Shown: piece by piece, positions 10,620 to 22,124 of the stretch
How positions within the stretch are numbered: the first letter of the stretch is position 1
Layout: each line of letters begins with the position of its first letter
Assembly (NCBI RefSeq): GCF_040183065.1
Contig: NC_091127.1
Span: forward strand, 106,610,334 to 106,674,333
DNA: 64,000 nt
Direction: 5' to 3'
Source of the DNA: Periplaneta americana
Lineage: Eukaryota; Arthropoda; Insecta; Blattodea; Blattidae
Made by a program: the position numbers and the translations under genes
The notes under the pieces: model-generated
Told to the model about the DNA's origin: nothing
Seen by the model: the letters and a program-made list of their open reading frames with translations, nothing else
The model's database searches: none

Positions 10620-11350
10620 ATCTCATTATCGGACCTTAATTGAATCTATATTTTGACACTAATCCAACTGCCTCACTGATTCACCTAACCGAGTTAGGCT
10701 AATCGTATAACTGGCTGCTGATTTGAAAAGTTAGTTTTTTCTCTTCATTAATTGTTAAACATTCAACATATCTGACTCTCGATTCAAAAGCAATCTCACC
10801 TCTAGTTGATTCGGCAAATTTGTTAATTTACTTTACTGAGCGAAAATATCCAATTAATCCGAGTCACTGATCCATCAAAATCTTGGTGACCCATTAATTT
10901 CAGGATTTTCTTTAGTCACTTAAGTCACAGACAAATGTTTAACTCATTTGACTTACTGATTCATCAACTATTTGTGACTGAGAATTTTGTAAGTTAGTTA
11001 ACCCATTCTATTGTCAAACATCTTACATGACTCAGTGAATTATTAACTTAACCTGATTCACTTATTGGAAGATATTCAATCTTAGTAAATAACATCCAAC
11101 TTATCTGATTCGCTATTTATGTACCATTGGCATAAGGGTGTATTGATTTTACAAATTGGTTCATTCAATTTACTTATTAACATCCAGCTCAGACTCATTG
11201 ATTCATCATTCATCGATGACTGCATATTTTACAATATAGTTCACTCACTTTACAGACAAACATGTAACTCGTGTGACTCACTGATTCCGTGAACCAACTT
11301 AAATTTAACTTCTAACCCCACGAGCTAGTTTACTCACTTTATTTTATTGA
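10620..11350 (+). repeat. degenerate tandem array, unit roughly 70-95 bp
   Basis: A loose unit recurs: (C)AAACAT-C..AACTC, then GACTCACTGATTCATCA, then TTTTACAA..TAGTTCACTCACTTTAC. Anchor words AACATC/AACATGT occur near 10932, 11023, 11091, 11169 and 11259. Divergence is high, so this is an old satellite-like array. Similar words reappear at about 12410-12560. Confidence 0.55.
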
Positions 11351-11362
11351 CTTAAAAACTAA

Positions 11363-11524
11363 GGGCCGTATTCATAGACATTCTTAGCGCGGGCGTTTTT
11401 CGTATTCATAAACCAGTGTTAGCGATAGGATATGATTTGAATTCTGTACAAGTAACCAGTTGATAGCCGGGGCTAGTTTAGCACGCTTGTAGCGCGTGCT
11501 GCGAAATGTCTATGAATAGGACCC
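11363..11524 (+). mobile_element. PIF/Harbinger-like MITE, family M, copy 2
   Basis: Starts GGGCCGTATTCATAGACAT and ends ATGTCTATGAATAGGACCC. It is flanked by TAA at 11360-11362 and 11525-11527, the TWA-type 3-bp duplication expected for PIF/Harbinger. Confidence 0.88.
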
Positions 11525-11705
11525 TAAAAGATCATTGACTGTTTCGTAAAATCTACTGACTTGCCTATCTTGCCTGTATACATAATTTTGAACAATAATA
11601 GATTGTGCACAAAATTGATTTAGTTACAAATTAAATACATAATATACATGTAGTAATAATAAACAATAGAAAAAAATACAGAAATGATATTCAGTTACTT
11701 ATTAA

Positions 11706-11996
11706 CCCGTAAGTGGTGAGGTATTTTTCTAGTCAGGTAACTGATGAGGTGGGGATTGCACTTACCCCAACTTAGAAACTTTTATCGTAGCACTCAGATA
11801 ATCAAACTGAATTTTTAATTTATATAATCTAGTACTTTTATTTGTTTTCACTAAGTTTTCTTCAAAATTAGGGAAGCAGGGAGCATAATAAGCAATGAAA
11901 AAGAAAAAAAAAAAAATCTCCGCACATCCACCTGGCACAGGCTTCTTTTCTTACAATGGCTGGGGTACTCACAGCCACCACCTCACCAATTACGGG
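11706..11996. mobile_element. piggyBac-like MITE with TTAA target
   Basis: The 291-bp element starts CCCGTAAGTGGTGAGGT and ends ACCTCACCAATTACGGG, nearly perfect inverted repeats beginning CCC. It is flanked on both sides by TTAA (11702-11705 and 11997-12000), the piggyBac target. There is no coding content. Confidence 0.88.
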
Positions 11997-12000
11997 TTAA

Positions 12001-13480
12001 TTATATATAAATACATGATTTAGAAACATTGAAGCAATAATTAACAGCAAAAAGATAACACAAAAAATAATTTACAGTTACAATTTTATTTTCGATGCAT
12101 GATTTGCGATAGTAAAGAGATAAAAACAAAATTACTTACGGTTCCAAACTATATACCCGTCATGAAGCATTGAACAATAGTAAAATTCATAATACAAACT
12201 TATGTATTATTGTTATTATTACTATTGTTTCCCAAAGAGAGACAACTTGTTTTAGATAGTGTATTAGGATTTTACATTATTATCAATAACTCACATACAC
12301 TTAATAGTAAGTAAATGACAAAGAAGTGTGCAGTAATTTAAATTGCAGTCTGAAATATATCTTTAAAAAATCTCTTTTTCTTTCGAAAACTGGACAGTGA
12401 AAAATCAAATGTTTAACAATGCCTACTCATTTACTAGATGAAAAATCAACTCACATCGTTGAAGTATTGATTCACTCTGCTTCACATAGTCAGATCATTT
12501 GATTTGTTGAGCCGATGGATCAACTGACTGATCGATTAGGCACCTCATGCACTATATCACGTCTAATTCACCTCAACATATCAACTGTCACGGATTAGTA
12601 AGCCTGAGCCAGAGAGCTAAACGGCATCTTATTGAAAGAACGCTGTGACGGGATCACCTACGCCACTTTTGCGCATAGAGTGAAGGAGAAAGTTTAAGTT
12701 GCAGCTACACGCAATGAAGCAGCTACTACTCGGTTTCTCCAGAGCCACCCGCTTGACTTCACAGGGAGCATATTGACCACAAGGCGGCCTTCAATCCAGG
12801 GTTGTCCATCACAACAAAGTCTGTCTCAACACAGCCTACATGGCCGCACGGATTCGATATCAGATAAAAATTCTTACAAAAATACAATCAAGTGTTTCCT
12901 TAGTAGTCTAATGCTGTTACGCAACAAATAAAGGCCACGAAAGTCAGTTACTTGCTACTGTTGCTTTAAGAACACGAGCCACTCTTACTGTAACAACACA
13001 AGTATTAGGACGTCGCGGTATACATTTCTCAATTACTAACGTCATGACAAAGTAATCAATTACCATTGGCATGACGAGACAACATAGACATAACATCTCT
13101 ATACGTACATTAAGACTATGGATCAGTGAAACTAACGAAAATGCCATTGAAAAATAGAAATTTGGTTTTTAACTGTAAAAAATAAAATAATGTTTCAGTT
13201 TTCTAAATCTGTGCTTATTTTGGCGCTATAACAATTTAAAGTCCCTCAGGACGAATTTAAAGGGACCAGCGTTTGCGTGGAACTGCAGTTCTTTAAATTG
13301 ACACTCAGCTGTCATTCTGTCGACTTTGTTTTTTATTTCAACTAATTTTACTTTTCCTTCAGTTCATATTTCGCATTGTTGTGTACGAGAAAACTGTGTG
13401 TGATAGACCTGTATAAGAAGGAAGGATGTCTATAGTGTGTATCATACATGTTATACTTTGATACTTGTTTTCTCGATTTT
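12001..13480. other. no gene recognised
   Basis: The stretch is mostly AT-rich. A more balanced patch at 12580-12840 has no recognised coding frame. Remnants of the degenerate tandem array lie at about 12410-12560. The ORF 12944-13147 (-) is not recognised. Confidence 0.4.
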
Positions 13481-13486
13481 CCAATT

Positions 13487-15548
13487 GAGGACCGTTTTAA
13501 CAAAACTCAACAAACGCCATTTTTTTCGAATTGCGGGTTTTGACGGATTCTGGTCAATTGTAATGAGAGGAAAATGATGCAGTGCTCATAATATCACAAA
13601 ACTCAACATTTTCCGTTGAAAAGAGTGCCTCAATATAGAGAGTTTTCACAAAACTCAACATCTCCAGTTCTTAAATTTTCACAAAACTCAACATATCCTC
13701 TAACTCAACAATTCACCCTTATATCATGTTCCACAAGCAACAATATTTTACAAAAATATAATACATTTTCATTTTGACAACAGTGATACATTTCGAATCT
13801 CAAATATTATATAATATCTTGTTGTTTCCTGCGTTAATTCAGTATAAATCTGGCCGCTGTTGTAAGTGCACATATTCTGCTAGTAATGATGAAAACTGAA
13901 TAAGAACCCTAAGTATTCAAAATCCGTTCAAACTACTGAAAGGGGTAGGAAGAATAGGAGCAGAGTACGTTAATCTAAGGGTAAGAAATATACAGTTGCG
14001 CCTAAAAAAACGATATTCATCCGAACTAAACTGTAATCATTGAGAACAGGGAAAAAAGAAAACGTGCTGCAGGTTCTTTCTGCTTAAATGATCTAATTAA
14101 TTTTCGAGACAATTTATGCAGAAATAGTACAAACGTTGAACAGGACAATTTTTTGCTAAGCTATATGAAAGTTGATCTACCTAAATGGCGTAGAAGGACT
14201 TCAAAAAGCTAGAAAGATCTGTGTCTATTTCATATTTCGTAAGAGGTGAAAATAGAGATGATTTCCCAGTAGTCTTACGTGCTGCTACCTTTAGAAAAGT
14301 GCCAGGTATGTTATTACGACATTACATAGGTAATTTAGGGAAAATGTTTACTCCCAGAAAAACCCAGAAATTTAACTCTTAGAAGATTGTTTTCAGATTC
14401 TTGTGGGTCTCAGAACAAAAATTGCATAATGATTGCTCTGCTTGTTAGTTATCTGGAAAGTTTTGAAGCTTTTAAAGAAATTAAACATTTATTTCATGTC
14501 TTTGGAAAGCTATAAAATTATATCTCAAGGCCATACGTTTCGATTGATAGAGAAAAAGCTGAGAAGACATGAATACATTACATTGCTATAAGAGTATTAT
14601 GAAATTATGGCAATGTTTGCGGACGTAAAAGTTTTGGGCAAAGACTGGCATAGGCTACTTATGATTTAAAATCGATGGCAAAAAATATTGTAGTAGTCAA
14701 ATTACCATTTAAAATGTCAGAGGTAAGAGTACTTACGTACCAAAAAAACTTGTAAGAATCGTGTAAAGTGTTATGTACTGTACAAAACATATTTTTAGCG
14801 CCAATAGAAATTCGACTGTTTAAACCAAGAAAGGCAAGTGCTTCTGTAATGTCTAAAGCACCTGATCTTCCACTGATGAACCATATCAGCAAAAGCAAAG
14901 CTGAGAATGTGAGAAAGCTAATGAGTTACTTCCATAATGATATTTCGGAAGAGGGCTAGGCATTTTATGACAACGTTTTAAAGGGATGTGCCAGAGATTC
15001 TGAAAATAGACTGGATTAATAATGAACTTTTGCACTGAGATTATTCTGCACGATTTTAATTTTCAGTGATTTGGGTAGTGTATTGCACAAATAAAAATAT
15101 TTAATTCATGAAAATATAGAGATCCTGTAAGTCAATAACAAATTTTGAAGGAAAAGAAAAAAAGGCTTGAAATTAGATTTCAGTGTGTACAATTAACTGG
15201 TTTTTAATTCAGTAGTACTTAAGCATTATTTAAAAATACGTATTAATGCTCTTGATGAGGATTTTACCAGCTACGAATGAAAAATAATTAAACATTTTAA
15301 GATATATGCATTTAAAAAAGTGGATATGTTGAGTTTTGTAAAATTCTTAACTTTTGTCATATTTTTTTTCAAATGAGTAAGTTATCAATCATAGTTGCAC
15401 TTTATGCCAATTAATGCATCTCTGAAAGAGAAACAATGTCTATTTTTTTTTTCAGAATTACAATATCAAAGGTGTGAGAATAAACTAAAAAAAACGTTTC
15501 CTGTAAAATTTTTAAGTGGCGTTTGTTGAGTTTTGTAAAAACGGTCTT
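13487..15548 (+). mobile_element. 2-kb TIR transposon with repeated subterminal motif
   Basis: The ends carry inverted repeats: GACCGTTTTAACAAAACTCA ... at the left, and its reverse complement with few changes at 15515-15548, about 33 bp in all. Flanking CAATT at 13482-13486 and 15549-15553 may be a 5-bp TSD, although AATT is self-complementary and could belong to the TIR. The 13-mer ACAAAACTCAACA occurs four times at the left (13500, 13596, 13648, 13681) and twice inverted at the right (15327, 15524), as expected of transposase-binding sites. It contains the pseudogene at 14050-14990. I cannot assign a superfamily. Confidence 0.8.
14050..14990 (+). pseudogene. decayed transposase-like gene
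   Basis: Reading frames shift and stop several times, yet ordered motifs of a multicopy insect TE family are visible: KRKRAAGSFC near 14060, SDSCGSQNKN at about 14393-14422, FHVFGK, then QGHTFRLIEKKLRRHEY from about 14526, EYYEI, a VKVLGKDW segment near 14625, and at the C-terminus LPLMNHISKSKAENVRKLM (about 14870). In related proteins I recall the SDSCGGQNKN-GHS-DR-IEK arrangement, whose acidic residues could be a DDE-type triad; that reading is inference. It lies wholly inside the TIR element 13487-15548, so it is that element's own gene. Frameshifts and stops make it non-functional. Confidence 0.65.
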
Positions 15549-15586
15549 CAATTTTCAACATTTGTAACATTCAAAATGCTCTAATA

Positions 15587-16402
15587 CAGTGGTTCCCAAC
15601 CTTTTTTGACTGACGACACACTTTGCTAAACGCCCACGATATCGCGAGACACTTATTTGTTTTTATTAATAATAATAATTTTTCTGGAGAAAAAGGTGGT
15701 GGAACTCTGTGTAGAATATTTTATAGCGGACGGGGAGATGATTACTGTTCACTGCCGGGAATTTTGTCGTTTTTAACCTCCTTTCCGTCCAACTAAGACT
15801 TTCAAGATCTAAGCGGAATTCAAAGAAAGATTATGTTAAAAACATACTTATTCACACATATTTCGGTTCCATGATGAAAAATGCAATAAAAATGTGCCGG
15901 AACGCCGTTCCAACGCGTTTCGTCAGAAAAAAAGCACTGTTAACTTCTTTGTAGTTTCGGATATCCAGTGTTATAGATAGGTTGGTGTTAACGCGCAATC
16001 GAAAATTGTAAAAGAACAAGCAGCAACTTGAGTGGCATTAGAAAAAAAAACAAAGGTATATGTAAAAAATCCCAGCCTATCTACGTGGATGTTCGATAAA
16101 ATAAATTATCGTTTTTGAAAACGCGCCTATTTAAATTAATGTGAAGTCTGCGTTTGGTGAGTTGCACAGACTTTCTCTATACGTGGCCTAACGGTTGAAA
16201 AACTGAACTGAGTATTGTTGCAGGTGTTCACGTATCACTGGTAAAGTCTGTCTCAAAATAAAATGTATCATAACAAATATTTCATTGCAAATAAAAATGC
16301 GTTGTAAAGGGACTTTTTGGATCGCATAAAATTTATTTTCGAATTCCAAAATTTCGCGACACATTCCATGGAGCTGCACGACACACCGGCTGGGAACCCC
16401 TG
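15587..16402. mobile_element. hAT (CAGTGGTTCCC-type) element with 8-bp TSD
   Basis: The left end CAGTGGTTCCCAACC and right end GGCTGGGAACCCCTG are inverted repeats of a well-known hAT terminus. The flanks CTCTAATA (15579-15586) and CTCTAATG (16403-16410) are an 8-bp TSD with one mismatch. The interior (816 bp) has a GACACAC motif near each end and no intact ORF; the minus ORFs 16188-16379 and 16268-16465 run across the border and are not genes. Confidence 0.87.
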
Positions 16403-16410
16403 CTCTAATG

Positions 16411-16880
16411 GATGCAATTTTTCTCCAATCTCAGTGAAATTTTTCACAGAAGTCCACAAAAGCATGTGAAGTAAACTGACCTATGTGTCTTATTCTGTGA
16501 TTGAAAATATCCATGTGTTGAGGATGTGACAAGTTTTAAAAAATCGAAAACTTAGCAACTAAAAGAGTAATTCTTTTTTATAAAAAAGTAATTGAAAAAA
16601 TCTGAAAAGCATGTGTCGTATTTTACATACATCTATTAGGAATAAATTAAATATAAATTTAAAGAAAAATTATGTAAACTTTGAAAATTGGGACAAATAT
16701 AATAATAAAAACGTTAAAAATTAATTATAAGTAAACTAATTAGAATACTGAAGTGAAAATTTGTGTATTGCATATCCACATTGTAAGAAATATATGTGGT
16801 AAGAGTTTCAGATTAATTGGTGTAAAAAGTAGAAATTGGAAATTTCACAGCTCCATAGCCTTTGAACAGATTAATCACTT
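16411..16880. other. AT-rich sequence, no feature seen
   Basis: No ORF, TIR or pol III promoter was recognised. Confidence 0.5.
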
Positions 16881-16883
16881 ACT

Positions 16884-17412
16884 GGGAACGCGCGGTAACG
16901 TTGCGGTTAAGGTGTAACGCTGCAAACGCGAACCGTTGCGTGTTCAATTCCTGATAGGATTGTAAATTTTTCCCATTGATCTAATCCTTCAGACCGCATA
17001 TGGCCTTGGGGTGGTTGACTCAGCCTCTAATAGAAAAATAGTATCATGGTAATTTTCTTGGAGGTAAAGTTGGCAGGCATGTGGGACTTGACATCCTTAC
17101 TGTCATTAATGCCGACTGCCAGTAAAGGAGGCAGATTTAACCTGTCGCTTCGACCTCAATAGCGAGTTGGTATAACGCTGGCCTTCTATGCTCGAGGTTG
17201 CGGGTTCGATTCCGACCCAGGTCGATGGCATGTGTGTTAAAATGCGACAGGTTCATGTTACTAGATTTACTGGCATGTAAAAGGACTCCTGCGGGACTAA
17301 ATTATGACACACCGGCGACGCTGATATAACCTCTGCAGTTGCGAGCGTCGTTAAATAAACCATAATTTAATTTCAACCTGTCGCCACCCTCTGTGGTGAT
17401 TTGGCCTGTAAT
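16884..17412 (+). mobile_element. tRNA-derived SINE, family D, split by another SINE
   Basis: The head has an A-box-like TAACGTTGCGGTTAAGG and a B-box-like GTGTTCAATTCC. The body reads GACTCAGCCTCTAATAG and TTTTCTTGGAGGTAAAG, matching the copy at 55552 (TTTCCCAGCCTCAAACAG, TTTCCTTGGAGGTAAG). The body is interrupted at 17148 by the family E SINE and resumes at 17385 with the GGCCTGTAAT segment also present in the second copy. Confidence 0.8.
17149..17374 (+). mobile_element. tRNA-derived SINE, family E, with 10-bp TSD
   Basis: Flanked by the exact direct repeat AACCTGTCGC at 17139-17148 and 17375-17384. The A box TAGCGAGTTGGTATAACGC and B box GGGTTCGATTCC are well preserved. The 3' body contains GGCGACGCTGATATAACC and GTTGCGAGCGTCGTTAAAT, also found in the truncated copy at 60440. 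It is younger than the family D SINE it interrupts. Confidence 0.92.
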
Positions 17413-17424
17413 TTGCTTTACCTT

Positions 17425-17748
17425 TTATTCAATAACTCTGTAGTGCTTGGGAGAAGTGGCACAGGTCAAAAATGTTAATTTTACAGGAGAAGGAAAAAAA
17501 CTGTCTTCACACTGGTTTATGTCGATTTGATATTCTTTTGTATGAACTATTGTAATGGGAGAAGCACATGTCTGTTTTCCCAAGCGAGCAGATGTTCCGC
17601 AAGTTGTCAATAAATTATTAAAAAATGTTTGTGGAAACTGACTTATGCCACTTTTCCCAAGCAATGCAGAACTGTTGTCATAACACAAACATAATTCCCT
17701 TTTTAAGGCATTATTATTAGCAAAACAAATATTGGGGCACTTAATCAA
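17425..17748 (-). CDS. unrecognised 107-codon ORF
   Basis: The minus-strand ORF has nine cysteines, including a CLC cluster near the start (CP..CF, LCLCYD) and LTCAT near the end. It shows no family motif. It starts two bases from the LINE 3' end at 17750, so it may be sequence flanking the insertion rather than a gene. I would not claim function. Confidence 0.2.
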   Translation of the reverse strand: MIKCPNICFANNNALKRELCLCYDNSSALLGKSGISQFPQTFFNNLLTTCGTSARLGKQTCASPITIVHTKEYQIDINQCEDSFFPSPVKLTFLTCATSPKHYRVIE

Positions 17749-17749
17749 T

Positions 17750-18262
17750 TACTTACATACTTACTTACAAATGGCTTTTAAAGAACCCGGAGGTTCATAG
17801 CCTCCCTCGCATAAGCCCGCCATCGGTCCTTATCCAGAGAAAGCTAATCCAATTCCTGGTATCATATCCCAACTCTCTCAAATTCATTTTAGTATTATCC
17901 TCTCATCTACGTCTCTGCTTCGCCGAAGGTCTTTTTTCCTTAGGTCTCAGAACTAACATTCTGCATTCACACATACGTCTTACATGCTCTGTCCATCTCA
18001 AACCTCTGGATTTAATGTTGCTAATTATGTTAGGTGAAGAATACAATGCGTGCAGTTCTGTGGTGTGTACTATGTAACTTTCTCCATTCTCCTGTAACTT
18101 CATCCACTTTAGCCCCAAATATTTTCCTAAGCACTTTATTCTCGAACACTCCTAACCTCTGTTCCTCTCTCAAATTGAGGATCCAAGTTTCACAACCATA
18201 CAGAACAACCGGTATTATAATTGTTTTATAAATTGAAACTTTCAGCTTTTTTGACAGCATGT
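17750..18262 (-). pseudogene. LINE 3' end: C-terminal tail after reverse transcriptase
   Basis: The upstream frame (18260-18030) encodes SKKLKVSIYKTIIIPVVLYG CETW-type sequence, then FENKVLRKIFGAK and TGEWRKLH. After a frameshift the frame 18118-17903 continues with ELHALYSSPNII and IKSRGLRW. This is the conserved tail that follows the RT domain in a very abundant insect non-LTR family; the copy at 55017 shows the intact terminal part. The 3' end is a TTAC-rich tail near 17750-17765. The copy is 5'-truncated and frameshifted. Confidence 0.85.
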
Positions 18263-18277
18263 TTTACAGTACCATAA

Positions 18278-18700
18278 AGAATTTGCAGTTTGAAATATTG
18301 GCAAACAAAGAAACAAATGGTAGGGAGGTGATAAAAACAAAAGAAAGTATATAAGGATTAGAAGAAATAAAGTACTGTAATACAATAAAATAGATATTAA
18401 TTCACTTACTAAAAGTCTGTTTCTCTAACGGACCCGCCATTTTCAGTCGACTATCTATGCGGGAAACAAATGACGATCGCAAAGCATTATTTATATGTTT
18501 ATGTTTTATCTGGAGAAAATCAAAACTCGAGAGGGACTTAATTGACTATTGCAGGATTAGTAGAAAGAATATGAAGATTAGAAGAAATGAAGTACTCATA
18601 CAATAATACAAGTTTGCAGTTTGAAATGTTTGCAGACACACAAATGCTAGAGAAGTGATAAAAAATAAACAAATGCTAGGAAAGTAATCAAATTTTAGCG
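18278..18700 (+). repeat. local imperfect duplication
   Basis: TTTGCAGTTTGAAATATTGG with its following GATAAAAAC segment (18281-18342) recurs diverged at 18613-18670, and GATTAGAAGAAATAAAGTAC (18356) recurs at 18575. Two overlapping repeats are therefore interleaved. Confidence 0.6.
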
Positions 18701-19620
18701 ATAAACAACCATGATTGGTTGAAACACGTCCTTTCGTACCGTTTTTTATTGGTCGAAAGTAGTATGACGTAGTAAAAGTGTAATAATCAGGATAATTATT
18801 TCCTCTTAATTGTTGTTGTTTATTGTTAGTAAAATAACATGTACAAAAATACAGTCGTAATTCTTCCCTGAAGGAGTAGAAACTCCTGTGTTACAAGAAA
18901 GCAATGAAAACCATCCTATACTGTTGCCGCACACTATACAAGTTCGAATTTTAATCAGTTCTTTTCCATCCACATTTGTCTTTTGTACCATAGTTTTACT
19001 GATATTTTATCTTTCGTAAGTTCAGATTTATTTCAAAAAGTAACATTTCCTTTTACTGTAACGACTGCCAAAAAATCGTAATTTCAATACTTGAGACTTT
19101 TATCATGATGTACACATTTTCAGTTTATAAAACATTTCTATGCCACATATACGTTTTGCTGTTTTTTTTTTCCGAGGGGGAGAGGCTGTGTTTTGTAATA
19201 ATGATTATCGTACTCCCCAATAACTTCTACATGACTTAAATTCCTCTTTATTTCTTACAAATCTGAGTCAGTTAAAGACGATATGGAACTTCAATCTGTG
19301 GACTGAATAAAAGTTACTATAATAGGTATTTGTAGTATAGGTACATTGTTTATTGTTCTTCTGCATTAAGTAGTACGAAATTCTTAATAGGCCTATTGAA
19401 GCCTGACCAAAAGGACATGTGACTGCCTTCAACATGACGCTGGGTCTCACCCAATGCAACAGAAAACATTACATTTATACATACCACCAGTAGCGTGTGG
19501 TCAATGGACTAGTAGGACTAGTCTATTCCTCTAACTATCATCAGCTTATAAAATGTATTACATTTCATGTTTGAATTTTAAAAAGTTTCAAGACATTACA
19601 ATTGACGACTTCAATCTGTT
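18700..19620. other. no gene recognised
   Basis: Small ORFs at 18806-18991 and 19268-19459 (both minus) match nothing I know. No element ends were seen. Confidence 0.4.
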
Positions 19621-19874
19621 TCCTCCCCTCACCGATCAACATCTGTAGAAATGGACTCGTCTAGCCCACGGGAACCAGTCAGCTCGGACTGGATTATAGA
19701 GTATTTGGACTTTAAATTGCAGTACAGTGCTTATGGAGTGCGTTGTTGCCACGTCAACTGCAGAAGAGTGCGCGCAATAGTGGCTTAAGTGGAACGGCAT
19801 AGCTATAATTGCGCACAAGAGTGGCTTAAGTGGAACGTCACAACTACACATTAAATATCTAAAAATTAAAGTTA

Positions 19875-20145
19875 AATCCTGACAGACATTTACCCAAGAT
19901 TCATCTGTGTAAATTAAAGGTTTATTTTGTGCTCTTAAACGTTTTGTCTCCCGTAAGTATCTGTGCCTCCAAGTAATAATTTCATTGGTTTCCATGAAAG
20001 CAACTTTATTACCTCTTCTTAGGTACCGGAAGCCTATGTCATGCAATAAACGATACAACGTAGTTCTGGAAAACTGTGGCAAAGAATTGTTTCCACTTAG
20101 CTTTGTCAGAATTACGTTCAGTGTCGGAGGTATGTTTGCAAATAA
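19875..20145 (-). pseudogene. HTH plus first DDE block of a Tc1/mariner-like transposase
   Basis: The frame is open from about 20145 down through an alternative start at 20082. In order it has a PPTLNVIL..L segment, a helix-turn-helix-like FSRTTLYRLLHDIGF, a RRGNKVAFME linker, WRHRYLRE, and IYTDESWVN, where the D is the first catalytic aspartate of a DDE_3-type domain. Homology ends just after WVN at about 19875. The ORF then runs on to 19636 in unrelated sequence, and the second and third acidic residues are absent. It is a truncated fragment. A possible splice donor (TGG|GTAAAT) at the break could mean an intron or chance. Confidence 0.7.
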
Positions 20146-20737
20146 AAGAGAAGTTGCAAATACCTAGCAGTTACAATTCGTGTGCGTGTATATGTACGTA
20201 GAAGTATTTCTAAATTAACAGTGGTTTAAAATTGTTGTATGCTTTTGCCCAGCAGTAAATAACAACTCACCCCTCGATCGCCTCCAGAAACACCTAAAGG
20301 GTGGGTTGCGTTTTGTAGGTAGTGGAAGGGGTTGTAGAGAGAATGGTTCTGAATAAATAGGACCATAAACCACTGAGACCATTCAGTACAAAGTGAGAAA
20401 TTCTATACTCGAGTAGGGTATTTGTCTATGAACACAAAAACAAAACCGATCGAACTTAATTGCAGTTACACCAACAAATATATTTCTTCCATAGCGTGTA
20501 TGATCAAGCCAATGCCCGTAATTTAAGTATTGTTTTTAGGATCTAAATCTAGTATAAAGAGTATGATATAAAATAATATATCTCTCATTTATCAGAATTA
20601 CTTATCTTGCAAATTATCACGATACTTTGGCACTATATAATGCCCAAAGCTTTTTAAGCAAACTATTAAAGAATGCTTTATTGAGACTACCTCTGATTGA
20701 GGTTCTGGCTGATATGTATCGCCTAGCCTATATGTTA

Positions 20738-21273
20738 TCAGGCAGTACATCTCACTTGACGATATGAGTCAGAGGAAGAACAATAGTTTATATACATCTC
20801 AAGTCTGATTAATACAATATGTTACTAATCAGCGATGTATGCAATGGAGGAGGAAAGGAACTGGCCACCCTACTCTATTATCTCCTGGCGTCCACACTTG
20901 TAGAGTAACGGTCAGCACGTCTGGCCGCGAAACCAGGTGGCCCGGGTTCGATTCCCGGTCGGGGAAAGTTACCTGGTTGAGGTTTTTTCCGGGGTTTTCC
21001 CTCAACCCAATATGAGCAAATGCTGGGTAACTTTCGGTGCTGGACCCCGGACTCATTTCACCGGCATTATCACCTTCATCTCATTCAGATGCTAAATAAA
21101 TTTCACCGGCATTATCACCTTCATCTCATTCAGACGCTAAATAACCTAAGATGTTGATAAAGCGTCGCAAAATAACCTACTATCTCCTGGCTTAGTTGCC
21201 TCATGAATGATGTTTATTTATGTCACTTATGAGGTTCAAACCTGTCTTCGGACGATTGACTAAACAACAAATT
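20738..21273 (+). repeat. interspersed repeat family A, copy 2 (interrupted)
   Basis: Comprises 20738-20888 and 21177-21273, split by a SINE. It carries AGTACATCTCACTTGACG, GCGATGTATGCAATGG, TATCTCCTGGCTTAGTTG and ACCTGTCTTCGGAC, and ends TGACTAAACAACAA. This is the most complete copy in the window once the SINE is removed. Confidence 0.85.
20889..21176 (+). mobile_element. tRNA-derived SINE, family G, copy 1, with 14-bp TSD
   Basis: Flanked by CTATTATCTCCTGG (20875-20888) and CTACTATCTCCTGG (21177-21190), a 14-bp TSD with one mismatch. The head contains an A-box-like GTAGAGTAACGGTCAGC and B box GGGTTCGATTCCC. The body motif AAGTTACCTGGTTGAGG, then CCGGGGTTTTCCCTCAACC, is shared with copies at 25600 and 40085. 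A 47-bp 3' segment (CACCGGCATTATCACCTTC) is internally duplicated at 21059 and 21105. Confidence 0.92.
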
Positions 21274-21640
21274 ATTGCAACAAGGAAGTACAGGTAACAT
21301 TAAATTTAATACAAAACATATGAAAGATATAGAAAATACCCGAAATATTTTTACACTAAACATTTTCATAGAATATTTTGTAGTAGCAATGAAAGGCTAT
21401 TATTACTAAAAGTGAGCAACAGACAAAATAGTAGTCATATATTACAACAAAGAGAGATAAACTAATATAGAATACGCACATACATTCCAATGTTTGACAC
21501 TTTCATCGTTACACGCCCTAAAAACATTTAATTTGTGAAATTCCTTTGTTAACAGAAAATACAGTATTTTACGTTATGCAGTGCAATTAAACTTTGCACG
21601 TAATTAAAACTGTAAAATTGGCAATACAAATTCAATTCTG
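21274..21640. other. AT-rich, no feature seen
   Basis: No ORF or element end was recognised. Confidence 0.5.
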
Positions 21641-21642
21641 AA

Positions 21643-21772
21643 GTATTACTCGACCAAGGCCAGTGGAGTCCTGCAGCCCGGAGCCGTGGCGCTACTGCTC
21701 CTGCGTTCGTAATACCGCATCGCGATAGTTCCCATTACGCCCGCGGCTCCACTCGCCTTGGTCGAGTAATAC
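21643..21772. repeat. inverted repeat, 26-bp arms with one mismatch
   Basis: The left arm 21643-21668 starts GTATTACTCGACCAAGGC. The right arm 21747-21772 ends GCCTTGGTCGAGTAATAC. Between them lies a GC-rich 78-bp loop. It could be a short MITE without an obvious TSD, or a hairpin. Confidence 0.8.
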
Positions 21773-22124
21773 GTAATTACTGGTGTGGCTACTACCTCGT
21801 CTTCGCAGAGTTTTTGTTTATGTTGTCAAGATTTGCACATCTGGATGCACAATTCACTTTTGGAAATCATAAATATTTCTGTACCCATACAAGAATTTAC
21901 GAATATTAAGAACCATTGTCTTTAAAATGCTGTAAATATTACAGCAGAAAGACTGACTACTGTTGAGCAAGAGAACAGCAGACATATTCAAAATATTTAT
22001 ATTGTAAAATAGACTCCAAAGTTTATCTAGCATAACGATATTTTTTGTTTTTCCCCTAACTTAGATATTATAATTTTTGTAAAGTTCTAAATTTGAACTG
22101 ATTTTGTATAACATACGTACTGTA

